Shown here: positions 38,738-46,281 of the stretch, piece by piece
Numbering within the stretch: position 1 is the first letter of the stretch
How the letters are laid out: each line of letters starts with the position of its first letter
From: Comamonas fluminis
Lineage (GTDB): Bacteria > Pseudomonadota > Gammaproteobacteria > Burkholderiales > Burkholderiaceae_C
Length of the DNA: 64,000 nt
Reading direction: 5' to 3'
Assembly: GCF_019186805.1 (NCBI RefSeq)
Contig: NZ_CP066783.1
Location: 2,927,501 to 2,991,500, forward strand
Notes under the pieces: model-generated
Database searches by the model: none
What the model saw: the letters and a program-made list of their open reading frames with translations, nothing else
Told to the model about the DNA's origin: nothing
Position numbers and translations under genes: made by a program

Positions 38738-39652
38738 ATGACCCCTACAAGCCGCCCTGTTGCCTATTTCTGTCTGGGTTTAAGCATGGCGCTGGTGGGC
38801 AGCTATGTGGCGCTATCCAAGCCGCTGGCCGCCATATTCCCGGTCATGCTGCTGGCCTGGCTGCGCTTTGGCATTGGCGGCATTGCCATGCTGGGCTGGG
38901 TGCGGCGCCCTGCCAATGAGCCCCCTCTTTCGCGCCAGACCCGGCTGCTGCTGTTTTTTGAGTCGTTTTTTGGCAACTTTCTTTTTACGCTCTGCATGAT
39001 TACCGGGGTGACGCTGACCAGCGCCGTCACCGCCGGTGTGACCATGGCGGCCATTCCCGCCGCCGTCGCCGTGATGAGCTGGTTATTTCTGCGTGAAGCC
39101 GTGAGCAGACGCACGTGGGCAGCTATCTTTTTGGCAGTGCTGGGCATCAGCCTCAACGCCCTGAATAAATCCGCAGAAGCCACTGCCAGCGCCACCGGCT
39201 CGCAGGCCTGGCTGGGGCAATTGCTGCTGGTGGCCGCTGTGCTTTGCGAGGCCTCATATGCCGTGATCGGCAAAAAGCTCACTGCCAGCGTCAGCCCCAA
39301 GCGCATTACGGCGCTGATCAACCTCTGGGGCTTTGCCCTTTCCACACCTGCGGGCCTGTATCTGGCCTGGCAGTTTGACTTTGCCCAGGTCAGCGGGCCG
39401 CAGTGGGGGCTGCTGCTGTTCTATGCACTGGCCGCCTGTGTGTGGACGGTCTGGCTGTGGATGACGGGGCTGCGCACTGTGCCCGCCTCACAGGCCGGCA
39501 TCTTCACCGTGCTGCTGCCCATCAGCGCCGCGCTGACGGGCATGCTGGCCTTGGGCGAGCGCATCAGCGGCATGCAATTGCTGGCCTTTGGCATCGCTCT
39601 GGCCAGCGTTTTGATTGCAACATGGCCAGAGCGCTTACAGGATAAGCGCTGA
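38738..39652 (+). CDS. DMT-family (EamA) transporter
   Basis: A 304-residue inner-membrane protein with about ten hydrophobic helices in two EamA repeats, as in drug/metabolite exporters (MTPTSRPVAYFCLGLSMALV; AGVTMAAIPAAVAVMSWLFL; SQAGIFTVLLPISAALTGML). Substrate cannot be predicted. ATG 38738 is preferred over longer in-frame alternatives. The last codons and the stop (from about 39629) are formed by a copy of a dispersed repeat that continues into the 3' flank. Confidence 0.88.
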   Translation: MTPTSRPVAYFCLGLSMALVGSYVALSKPLAAIFPVMLLAWLRFGIGGIAMLGWVRRPANEPPLSRQTRLLLFFESFFGNFLFTLCMITGVTLTSAVTAGVTMAAIPAAVAVMSWLFLREAVSRRTWAAIFLAVLGISLNALNKSAEATASATGSQAWLGQLLLVAAVLCEASYAVIGKKLTASVSPKRITALINLWGFALSTPAGLYLAWQFDFAQVSGPQWGLLLFYALAACVWTVWLWMTGLRTVPASQAGIFTVLLPISAALTGMLALGERISGMQLLAFGIALASVLIATWPERLQDKR

Positions 39653-39673
39653 CAGCTATCAAAATTGATAGCT
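39629..39673. repeat. Dispersed repeat, AGCGCT/AGCTATCAA family, overlapping a gene end
   Basis: AGCGCTTAC and ATAAGCGCT are followed by an AGCTATCAA/TTGATAGCT hairpin (39654-39673). The same elements recur in degraded form around 53269-53315, 58226-58258 and 58680-58745, and the TGATAGCTATCA core at 694-705. Here the repeat encodes the C-terminal residues and stop codon of the DMT gene. Confidence 0.6.
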
Positions 39674-39680
39674 CAACCCA

Positions 39681-40193
39681 TCAGACCAGCAAATTGCGGC
39701 GGCTGAGAACCACACCGTCCTCATCGGCATACAGCCAGTCGCCGCTGCGCACAGGCACGCCAGCAATCTGCACCGCCACATCACGCAGACCCTGCCCCTG
39801 CTTGACCGTGGGCATGGGATTCAGCGCCAGCGCATAAAGGCCCACCTGCGTGGCACTCAGCTCCGCCACATCCCGCACGCAGCCATAAACCAGCACCCCT
39901 GCCCAGCCATTGTTCGCAGCAGAGGCCGCCACATTGCCGCCCACCAGCGCGCGGCGCAACGAGCCACCGCCATCCACCACCAGCACGCGGCCCCGGCCTG
40001 CCTCGGCCAGCGCAGCGCGTACCAGGCTGTTGTCATCCAGACATTGCACCGTGCTGACCTCTCCAGCAAAACGCGCCAGGCCGCCAAAGCTGCGAAAGAC
40101 AGGCGGCAGCACACGAAAGTCGCCACTGTCATCGCTGATATGGGCATCGCACAGGTCACAGGTGCTGAAGTGCGCTTGTCGGGATTCCGTCAT
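39681..40193 (-). CDS. rraA: RraA-like protein / 4-hydroxy-4-methyl-2-oxoglutarate aldolase family
   Basis: A 170-residue member of the RraA/HMG-aldolase fold. ATCDLCDAH-like N-terminus (STCDLCDAH), the glycine-rich loop FGGLARFAGEV, VVDGGGSLRRALVGGNVAA and the conserved AVQIAGVPVRSGDWLYADED are present. The family includes both RNase E inhibitors and divalent-metal aldolases; VRSGDWLYADEDGVV fits either, so the activity is uncertain. ATG 40193 begins the conserved part. It is convergent with the DMT gene. Confidence 0.88.
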   Translation of the reverse strand: MTESRQAHFSTCDLCDAHISDDSGDFRVLPPVFRSFGGLARFAGEVSTVQCLDDNSLVRAALAEAGRGRVLVVDGGGSLRRALVGGNVAASAANNGWAGVLVYGCVRDVAELSATQVGLYALALNPMPTVKQGQGLRDVAVQIAGVPVRSGDWLYADEDGVVLSRRNLLV

Positions 40194-40364
40194 CGATCTC
40201 TCCATTTCGTTGGCGATAAAAACCATCATCTTGACGGGCTGGCAGCCCATCGCAAGCCCAAAGGCGTCAGCAGCCACCTACAGAGAGCGACTTTTTCACA
40301 ACACTCTCCAGTGAAAACCCCTGCAAAACAGGCCTCCAAAGGCCCATGCGCAACAAATCGAGGC

Positions 40365-40401
40365 AAAAAAACCGGTCTATAGCTTGGAAGACCGTTTTTT
40401 T
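40365..40401 (+). terminator. Terminator-like hairpin in the SWIB gene leader
   Basis: CGGTCT (40373-40378) pairs with AGACCG (40389-40394), extended by A-rich and T-rich flanks, with seven T residues after the stem. It lies between the divergent rraA and SWIB genes, about 80 bp before the SWIB start, so it may stop upstream transcription or attenuate the SWIB message. Confidence 0.55.
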
Positions 40402-40482
40402 GCCATTAGCATCAGGTTCAGCCAGTGGATTTCAGGTGTTTTTCGCTGGTGACAAGTCCACTACCAATTAGGAATAAGCAAT

Positions 40483-40788
40483 ATGGCAACTGCAAAGAAG
40501 GCAACCGCTGCAGCACCCGCAGCAGCTCCCGCTAAGAAGCGCACTCCCAACGCAGCCTTCATGAAGCCTCTGACCCCCAGCGCCGCTCTGGCTGCCGTGG
40601 TCGGCAAGGACCCCCTGCCTCGCACTGAAATCATCAGCAAGCTGTGGGTCTACATCAAGGCCAACAACCTGCAAGACGCTGCCAACAAGCGCATGATCAA
40701 TGCTGATGCCAAGCTCAAGGAAGTCTTCGGCAAGCCCCAAGTCTCCATGTTCGAGATGGCCGGCCTGATCGGCAAGCACGTCAAGTAA
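40483..40788 (+). CDS. SWIB/MDM2-domain protein
   Basis: A 101-residue protein with an Ala/Lys-rich tail (MATKKATAAAPAAAPAKK-like, residues 1-25), then a single SWIB domain at about 27-98 (FMKPLTPSAALAAVVGKD, LPRTEIISKLWVYIKANNLQ, MFEMAGLIGKHVK). SWIB domains are best known from eukaryotic chromatin remodelling, but short SWIB proteins occur in Chlamydia and many betaproteobacteria; the lysine-rich tail suggests DNA or nucleoid contact. Function unknown. Strong terminators bound it on both sides, so it is a single-gene unit. Confidence 0.93.
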   Translation: MATAKKATAAAPAAAPAKKRTPNAAFMKPLTPSAALAAVVGKDPLPRTEIISKLWVYIKANNLQDAANKRMINADAKLKEVFGKPQVSMFEMAGLIGKHVK

Positions 40789-40807
40789 GCTGCGGCTTGC
40801 AGACAAG

Positions 40808-40834
40808 AAAAAAGCTGGCATTGCCAGCTTTTTT
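40808..40834 (+). terminator. Terminator after the SWIB gene
   Basis: AAAAAAGCTGGC and GCCAGCTTTTTT form a perfect stem around an ATT loop, 20 bp after the stop codon. Confidence 0.92.
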
Positions 40835-40935
40835 CGTTTCCGGGCTCTGGGCCCGATGAGGATTGAACGCGTTGCAAAGGACTGCTGGCAGCTGAAGGCT
40901 CAGCAAAGCTTCGCCTCCATCCCCCTGAATTCCCC

Positions 40936-42375
40936 TCAATACACGTCGCGGCGATAGCGGCCGCTGGTCTGCAGCGCATCCAGCGCTGCCTCGCCCAGAA
41001 TGGCTTGCAGCGCCTGGTGTACGCCCTGACCCATGCCCTGCAGGCTGCCGCAGACGTAAATCGCCGCACCTTGCGCCACCCAGCGCCGCACCTCGTCGGC
41101 CTGATTGCGCAGCAAATCCTGCACATACTGCGGCTGCGTGGCGTGGCGCGACCAGGCCTGATCCAGCCGTGCCAGGCTGCCTTGCTCCAGCCAGCTTTGC
41201 AATTGATCGCCATACAGCGCGTCGTGCTGCGGGCTGCGCTCGCCAAACAGCAGCCATTGGTCGCTACGCCCTTGCTGAACGCGGGTGCGAATATGACTGA
41301 GCAAACCGGCCAGCCCCGAGCCATTGCCCACCAGAATCAAGGGGCGCTGTGCGTTTTCCTGCAGCCGGAATCCCGCATGTTCGCGCACCGTGATTGGCAA
41401 AACATCGCCCACGGCCATGCCACGGCACAGCCAGTCAGATGCCAGGCCGGGCGAGCCGTCTTCGCGCGTACTCAGGCGCACCAGCAGTTGCAGGCTACCG
41501 TCGGCAGGAGTGGAGGCAATAGAGTAGTCGCGCGCCCGTTCCGGGTCCGCAGGCACGCACAGCGACACCAGATCACCAGACTGCCAGTCGGGAAGCACAC
41601 CGGACGGTGCACCGGATTGCGCACCAGTTTGCGCCCCCGGCTGCGGCGTCCATTCCAGCCAGTACAGCCCCCCGCCCTGGCTGCCGGGGTTGAGCAGCTT
41701 GCGCTGGCTCAGCACCATGGGCACGGCGGCAGGGGCCTGCAGCCAGTTCTGCGACAAGGCCTGCGTTTGCACCGCATCGCCCAGCAGGCTTTGGTGCATC
41801 TGCACAAGCAGCGCCTGCCAGTCCTGCAGGTGCTGGCTGTTCATATTGTCAACACAGACCACTTCGCTATGCGCACCGCAGGCCTGCAGCCACTCATGCA
41901 CCTGAAGGCCAAAGGCGCAGAACTGCTGATATTCACGGTCACCCAGCGCCAGCACGCGGCTCTGGTGGCCTTGCAGACTGGGGGCAGAGGCCATCAGCCC
42001 CTGCACAAAGCCCAGCGCCGGGTCGGGCGCATCGCCCTCGCCCGTGGTGGACAGCAGCCACAGGCTTTGCGGGTATTGGCTCAGCAATTCGGCGTTGAGC
42101 TTTTGCACGGGCAGCAGGCGCACTTGCAAGCCGCCCTCGCTGAGCATCTTGCCGGTGGCGCGGGCCAGAGCCTCGGCCTGGCCGGTCTGGCTGGCATAGG
42201 CCACCAGAACAGCTGGCGCACTGGCATCACCCAGCGCCACATTACCCTCGGCATCATCGGCCAATCGCTGTTTACGTACTTTCTGACCGATACCCCAGCA
42301 CATACCTGCGTAAGCAGCTACCAAACCCATAGCAGGCCAGATACGCTCAGGCGTCAAAATCCATTCCACTGTCAT
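40936..42375 (-). CDS. Membrane-anchored flavodoxin/FAD reductase (CysJ-like)
   Basis: A 479-residue protein: one N-terminal membrane helix (about 8-28), a flavodoxin FMN domain (about 48-190; LVAYASQTGQAEALARATG), an FAD domain with RDYSIASTPADGS, and an NAD(P)H domain with LILVGNGSGLAGLLSH and YVCGSLQGMGQGVHQAL. It resembles the sulfite reductase flavoprotein but is anchored and has no sulfite reductase partner. It overlaps apbE copy 2 by four bases (ATGA), so it probably passes electrons from NADPH into the membrane/PepSY module encoded upstream. Confidence 0.88.
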   Translation of the reverse strand: MTVEWILTPERIWPAMGLVAAYAGMCWGIGQKVRKQRLADDAEGNVALGDASAPAVLVAYASQTGQAEALARATGKMLSEGGLQVRLLPVQKLNAELLSQYPQSLWLLSTTGEGDAPDPALGFVQGLMASAPSLQGHQSRVLALGDREYQQFCAFGLQVHEWLQACGAHSEVVCVDNMNSQHLQDWQALLVQMHQSLLGDAVQTQALSQNWLQAPAAVPMVLSQRKLLNPGSQGGGLYWLEWTPQPGAQTGAQSGAPSGVLPDWQSGDLVSLCVPADPERARDYSIASTPADGSLQLLVRLSTREDGSPGLASDWLCRGMAVGDVLPITVREHAGFRLQENAQRPLILVGNGSGLAGLLSHIRTRVQQGRSDQWLLFGERSPQHDALYGDQLQSWLEQGSLARLDQAWSRHATQPQYVQDLLRNQADEVRRWVAQGAAIYVCGSLQGMGQGVHQALQAILGEAALDALQTSGRYRRDVY

Positions 42376-43469
42376 GCCCCAAATCGTTGAACCCAGGCCG
42401 GTGTACTGACCGCCTGGCGTTCCTGTCCGTGCGCCCTCAGCACGGCGGCAATGCCGTGCTTCTGGGCAAATTCCATACCTTGCTGTGGCCCCAGCACCGT
42501 CAGCACCGTGGCCAGCGCATCGGCGTGCATGCACTCTTCATGAAACACGGTGACGCTGGCCAGATCGTGCTGTACCGGCCAGCCGGTACGCGGGTCCAGC
42601 GTGTGGGAATAGCTTTGCCCCCCGACTGAAAACTGGTGCCAGCAGTCGCCCGAGGTGGCAAAGCTGCCCTCTTCCATGCTCACCACCAATGGGACAGCCT
42701 CTTGCCCCCCCGTGCCCAGCTGCACCCGCCACGGGCCTTCATCGGGCCTGCGGCCCCAGCTGCGCAGTTCACCGCCAATTTCAAACAGGCCGCCCTGCCA
42801 GCCCTCGGCCTGCAGGCCTTGCACCACCCAGTCCACGGCAAAGCCTTTGGCAATGCCGCACAGGTCCAGCTCCAGCCCGCCGGGTTGCAGCAGCTCGCGC
42901 GATGCAGCGTTCCACTGCAGATGGCGATAGCCGCTGGTTTGCAGCAGACGGGCAATGTCCTGCGCTTCGGGAATCTGCGCTGCATGCGGCTGCAGGGGGC
43001 TCTGGCGCGGGCCAAAGCCCCAGAGCGACACCAGCGCGCCCATGCTAGGGTCCATGGCTGAGCCAGAGAGTCTGGCCCAGTGCAGGGCCGCTTCCAGAAC
43101 ATGAGCAAACTCCGCAGGCAGTACATGGGCCTGACCGGGTTTTGATGCATTGAACTGGCCAATGACCGAATCTGCTTCCCAGTTGCTCATCTGGGCAATG
43201 ACCGCATCCAGCACCTGCTGCACCAGCGCCTGCACCGGCTCCATGGGCTGGTAATCGGGGTTGACCAGCCGCAGCGACCAGGTCGTGCCCATGGTGGTGC
43301 CGCTCAGGCGGTGAATGCGGCCATCACTTTGCTGCTGCATGCGTGCAGGCTGCCAGTGCGCGCTGCTGAAGTTCACAGCCGTGCTGGGCGCCGCACCATC
43401 AGACGCGGCAGACCGTGGCAGCTGCCACAGGCTGGCATCAAAGCGAACGCGAGGGGTGGAGGAAGTCAT
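42372..43469 (-). CDS. apbE: FAD:protein FMN transferase (ApbE family), copy 2
   Basis: A 365-residue flavin transferase with GTTMGTTWSLRLV (57-69), LDLCGIAKGFAVDWV (near 206-220), IGGELRSWG, SHTLDPRTGWPV and CMHADALATVLTVLG. An N-terminal extension of about 50 residues has no clear signal peptide. Only the general fold is shared with copy 1; they are not recent duplicates. The neighbours DUF4198, DUF2271 and PepSY suggest its target is in this cluster, with DUF2271 the best candidate. ATG 43469 is chosen as the first Met after the long upstream stretch. Confidence 0.92.
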   Translation of the reverse strand: MTSSTPRVRFDASLWQLPRSAASDGAAPSTAVNFSSAHWQPARMQQQSDGRIHRLSGTTMGTTWSLRLVNPDYQPMEPVQALVQQVLDAVIAQMSNWEADSVIGQFNASKPGQAHVLPAEFAHVLEAALHWARLSGSAMDPSMGALVSLWGFGPRQSPLQPHAAQIPEAQDIARLLQTSGYRHLQWNAASRELLQPGGLELDLCGIAKGFAVDWVVQGLQAEGWQGGLFEIGGELRSWGRRPDEGPWRVQLGTGGQEAVPLVVSMEEGSFATSGDCWHQFSVGGQSYSHTLDPRTGWPVQHDLASVTVFHEECMHADALATVLTVLGPQQGMEFAQKHGIAAVLRAHGQERQAVSTPAWVQRFGA

Positions 43470-43603
43470 GAATACGGTCTTGGCCTGAGAGCGGCTGGCG
43501 ATGCATTTTTGATAGCACGCCTGCCGCACCAAACAACGACGCGCCCAAGGCATGGATTTGCCCAGGGCGCGCAGCTCTCAAGCGGTCATTACCACGCAGA
43601 GAA

Positions 43604-44404
43604 TTAAGGCAGCACTTCCAGAGTGGCCGTGTAGCTCAGGCGGCGCTCGGTTGCCTTGGAGATGGTGGTCTTCTTGTCCTTGGCATCGGTGTTCAGCCAG
43701 AACATGCCAGCGCGGGGGAACTTGATCTTGACCTGCCCCTTGGCATCGGTCTTGAGCTTCATTGCGTCCGTGCCATCGCGGTAGCGAATGCCGTCCGCCA
43801 CCAGTTCGATTTCCAGATCGGCAGCGGGCTTGCCGTCGATCAGGAAGTCAAACGTGGCCTCTTCGCTGGCCACCAGATCGTTGGGGTGGGTCACGGGCTT
43901 GAGCTCCAGGCCCTTGCCAGTCACGCTCAGAGCCGAGGGTTTGCCCAGCGACACAAAGGTTTCCATGCGGCGCAGGTTCTCGATCACGTTCACTTCCTTG
44001 GCATCGGCGGGGATCTCCTTGAGAACTTCCTCCACCGAACCACGCACGCGCTTGGGCTGGCCCTTGGCGTCCTTGTAGCTGCCCATCACGCCAGTCATCA
44101 GCATGGTCACGCGGTGCGTGCCCGTCTGCTCGGGCTTGAAGTCAAAAACGCTGCGCAACTCGCCCTTGGCCACATTCTTCATTTCCACCACCGAGCCATC
44201 AGGTGCAGTCACCTTGACCGCTTCCAGACCCAGAGGGCGGTGGTTGAAGAAGAACACATCGTTGGACACGGCGGCATCCACCGTCACCCAGTCCGACTTG
44301 GACAGCACGGTGCTCGAAGGCTTGAACCAGATGTCATGGGCCTGCGCACCCAGAGCGGCCAGCGCCAGAGTTGCAGCAACGAGAGCACGAGTTTGGAACT
44401 TCAT
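43604..44404 (-). CDS. DUF4198 periplasmic protein
   Basis: A 266-residue exported protein: signal peptide 1-21 ending LGAQA, then the DUF4198 hallmark HDIWFKPSS at the mature N-terminus and two beta-sandwich domains (AVSNDVFFFNHRPLGLEAV; EATFDFLIDGKPAADLEIEL; RAGMFWLNTDAKDKKT). The N-terminal His could bind metal, as in copper or nickel uptake proteins. It lies between apbE copy 2 and DUF2271 and is likely part of the same redox/iron operon. Confidence 0.88.
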   Translation of the reverse strand: MKFQTRALVAATLALAALGAQAHDIWFKPSSTVLSKSDWVTVDAAVSNDVFFFNHRPLGLEAVKVTAPDGSVVEMKNVAKGELRSVFDFKPEQTGTHRVTMLMTGVMGSYKDAKGQPKRVRGSVEEVLKEIPADAKEVNVIENLRRMETFVSLGKPSALSVTGKGLELKPVTHPNDLVASEEATFDFLIDGKPAADLEIELVADGIRYRDGTDAMKLKTDAKGQVKIKFPRAGMFWLNTDAKDKKTTISKATERRLSYTATLEVLP

Positions 44405-44499
44405 ATCGGGTCCTTGAAAACAGAAAGGGGACAAATCGAAACAGGGAAGGTGCTGCGCCATCTGCAACACGCTAAAAACCGGCGCAACCCAACGTCAGA

Positions 44500-44610
44500 G
44501 ATGCCGAGCAAGAGCCGTCTCGCGGCGGGGCCGCCCAGGCGAAGGCATCGCCCCCCTCCCTAGTGCGCAACGCGTAGAGAGAGGGGGAAGCGGCAAAGCC
44601 GCTCAGGGGG
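44500..44610 (-). repeat. Dispersed 3'-end repeat A, copy 1
   Basis: Read on the minus strand it runs CCCCCTGAGCGGCTTTGCCG, a C-rich/G-rich pair interrupted by about 28 bp, then CGCCTGGGCGGCCCCGCCGC and GGCTCTTGCTCGGC. It matches copy 2 at 49381-49470. Its TGA is the stop codon of the DUF2271 gene. Confidence 0.8.
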
Positions 44611-45124
44611 TGACGTTCAGCTTAATCACGCCCAGTTCCGTCTTGCCACTGGCGCTCAGGCTGGTGGCAGACTTGACGGGCCACTCAAAGGGAATGCTCA
44701 CCAGCTCGCGGCCGCCCACTTCACGTGCAGCCTCCACCATCAGCTTGTACTGGCCGGGGGCCAGCTTGGGTAGCGGGTTCTTGCCCTCGGCAAACGACAG
44801 GGCATGAGCTCCTGCAGGCTTGGTGGGCTGGGTCACGCCATCAATGGGAAAGCTCAGCTCGCGGCCGGTACGGCGCCACCACTGGCGCATATCCTTGAGC
44901 CACTTTGTGCCTTCGGCATCGTGCTTTTTCACGTCATACCAGACAGACAGATTGGCCGCCACGCCGCCATCGGCCTTCTCCAGCCACACGGCCACATAGG
45001 GCTTGTGATACTCGGCCACCTGCAACTGGGGCACTGTTACCGTCACATCCAGACCGCCAGCGATTGCTGGCAGGCCCACCACGGCGCTCAAAGCCACCGA
45101 GGTCTTGAAAATCCGCTTCGCCAT
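44603..45124 (-). CDS. DUF2271 periplasmic protein, possible flavinylation target
   Basis: A 173-residue protein with a signal peptide (1-23) and a DUF2271 beta-sandwich (YVAVWLEKADGGVAANLSVW; WLKDMRQWWRRTGREL). In family members as I recall them, an Asp-x-x-Ser/Thr-Gly-Ala-Thr motif is a predicted FMN acceptor; here the same place reads DGVTQPT (95-101), keeping Asp and Thr101 but with Gln-Pro in place of Gly-Ala. Flavinylation by ApbE copy 2 is inference. The stop codon lies inside the downstream dispersed repeat. Confidence 0.88.
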   Translation of the reverse strand: MAKRIFKTSVALSAVVGLPAIAGGLDVTVTVPQLQVAEYHKPYVAVWLEKADGGVAANLSVWYDVKKHDAEGTKWLKDMRQWWRRTGRELSFPIDGVTQPTKPAGAHALSFAEGKNPLPKLAPGQYKLMVEAAREVGGRELVSIPFEWPVKSATSLSASGKTELGVIKLNVTP

Positions 45125-45184
45125 CTATCTTCCTTCACAAAATTCAGCCAACAACCCCACAAAACGGTCACAGCTCAACTAAGA

Positions 45185-45261
45185 GACAGCCAGCAAGGGC
45201 CGCCCCGCAGCAAGGCTGTCGTCCCCCTTCAAGGGGGAAGGCGCGAAGCAACTCAGGGGGG
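45185..45261 (-). repeat. Dispersed 3'-end repeat, variant B
   Basis: Minus strand: CCCCCCTGAGTTGCTTCGCG, CCTTCCCCCTT/AAGGGGGACGAC, then GGGGCGGCCCTTGCTGGC. Same order of elements as repeat A (CCTGAG start, C-run/G-run hairpin, GGCGGCCC, TTGCT end) but a different sequence subtype. It begins six bases after the stop of the PepSY gene. Confidence 0.75.
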
Positions 45262-45266
45262 TCATC

Positions 45267-45917
45267 TCAATGCACCAGCAGCAACACCAGCACTGCTGGC
45301 AGCACAAAACCCAGGCCCACCATGGGCCAAGTCATGGGGCGACGCTGCGAATGCATCTTCAAAATCAGCAGCCCAGTGATACAGAACACCAGGCAGCCAA
45401 TCGCAAACACGTCCAAGAACAGACTCCAGGCACCGCCTGTGTTGCGGCCCTTGTGCAAGTCGTTCAGATAAGAGATCCAGCCCCGGTCGGTACGCTCGTA
45501 CTCCACCGCGCCCTCCTTGAGATCCACCCGCAGCCATGCATCACCACCGGGGCGCGGCATGGGCACATAGGCCTCGTCCTCGCTCCACTCCACCGCGAAG
45601 CCCTTGGCGCTGACCTTGATCTGCTCGGCCAGCCAGCCATTTACATCCGCAGGCAAAGCCACTCCTGCTTTGCTAGCAGCTTGCGCACTCTGTTGCTGGG
45701 CTTGCTGCAGTTTTTTCAATAAATCTTCAAGCAGTTGTGCTTCACGCGTCTCGACCTTGGGCTTGGATTCAATCTGCCCCGCGTGATTAAGCGTGAAGCC
45801 TGTGACAGCAAACAGCAGCATGCCAATCAGGCAGATGGCAGAGCTGATCCAGTGCCACTCATGCAGTTTTTTAAGCCAGTACGCCCGCTGAGGCGCGTTG
45901 GAGGAAGCCGCTGTCAT
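45267..45917 (-). CDS. PepSY-associated transmembrane protein
   Basis: A 216-residue protein with three to four membrane helices (about 24-44, 160-183, 193-214) and a soluble domain of PepSY type between them (WLAEQIKVSAKGFAVEWSED). Histidines flank the helices (KLHEWHW, TLNHAG, NDLHKGRNTGG), the pattern of heme b ligands in PepSY ferric-reductase-like proteins. First gene of the minus-strand operon PepSY-DUF2271-DUF4198-apbE-reductase and divergent from the siderophore receptor. A role in carrying electrons across the membrane to ferric iron is inferred. Confidence 0.85.
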   Translation of the reverse strand: MTAASSNAPQRAYWLKKLHEWHWISSAICLIGMLLFAVTGFTLNHAGQIESKPKVETREAQLLEDLLKKLQQAQQQSAQAASKAGVALPADVNGWLAEQIKVSAKGFAVEWSEDEAYVPMPRPGGDAWLRVDLKEGAVEYERTDRGWISYLNDLHKGRNTGGAWSLFLDVFAIGCLVFCITGLLILKMHSQRRPMTWPMVGLGFVLPAVLVLLLVH

Positions 45918-46155
45918 TCAGAACTTTCAGGGATTGCAAGGCCACCAGACCCCGGCGGGTCGCTTGGCGCACTGCTCCAAACCCTCAAAAAGGCTGGCAC
46001 AGCATGGCGGCATTCTAGTTGCGCGAAATTCTAAATGCATATCACTTCTATTTACTTTACCTAGCGTAAACAAACACACGCTCATCAAGTCCATCCGATC
46101 CGGACACAGCCAGCCCACCCGTTTGGCACAAACCAGAGCAAGCCCAAGTGTTGCC

Positions 46156-46179
46156 ATTTGTTGCCGCACTGCAACAAAT
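46156..46179. promoter_or_regulatory. 24-bp inverted repeat with GCACTGCAA core
   Basis: ATTTGTTGC and GCAACAAAT are perfect 9-bp arms around CGCACT. The core TGCCGC-ACT-GCAA resembles the site-3 element upstream of aceA and the TGN-TGC-N3-GCAA pattern reported for PhbF/PhaR-type PHB regulators. Confidence 0.45.
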
Positions 46180-46213
46180 CAAGCTCCACCTCGCATTTTT
46201 TGATAATCGTATC

Positions 46214-46232
46214 GAGAATTATTATCAATATC
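46214..46232 (+). promoter_or_regulatory. Fur box before the siderophore receptor
   Basis: The 19-mer beginning GAGAATTATTATCAATATC matches the Fur consensus at 15 of 19 positions by my count, 49 bp upstream of the receptor start; a second overlapping TGATAATCG element begins at 46201. Confidence 0.8.
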
Positions 46233-46281
46233 ACCTAGAATCCGCCTCGCTTTACAAAAAACCGACTCTTCATCCCAAAGC

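Larger units (their letters stand above)
45918..46281. other. Divergent regulatory region PepSY gene / siderophore receptor
   Basis: A 364-bp gene-free stretch holding a 24-bp inverted repeat (46156-46179) and a strong Fur box (46214-46232). No second Fur box was seen close to the PepSY gene start. Confidence 0.75.
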
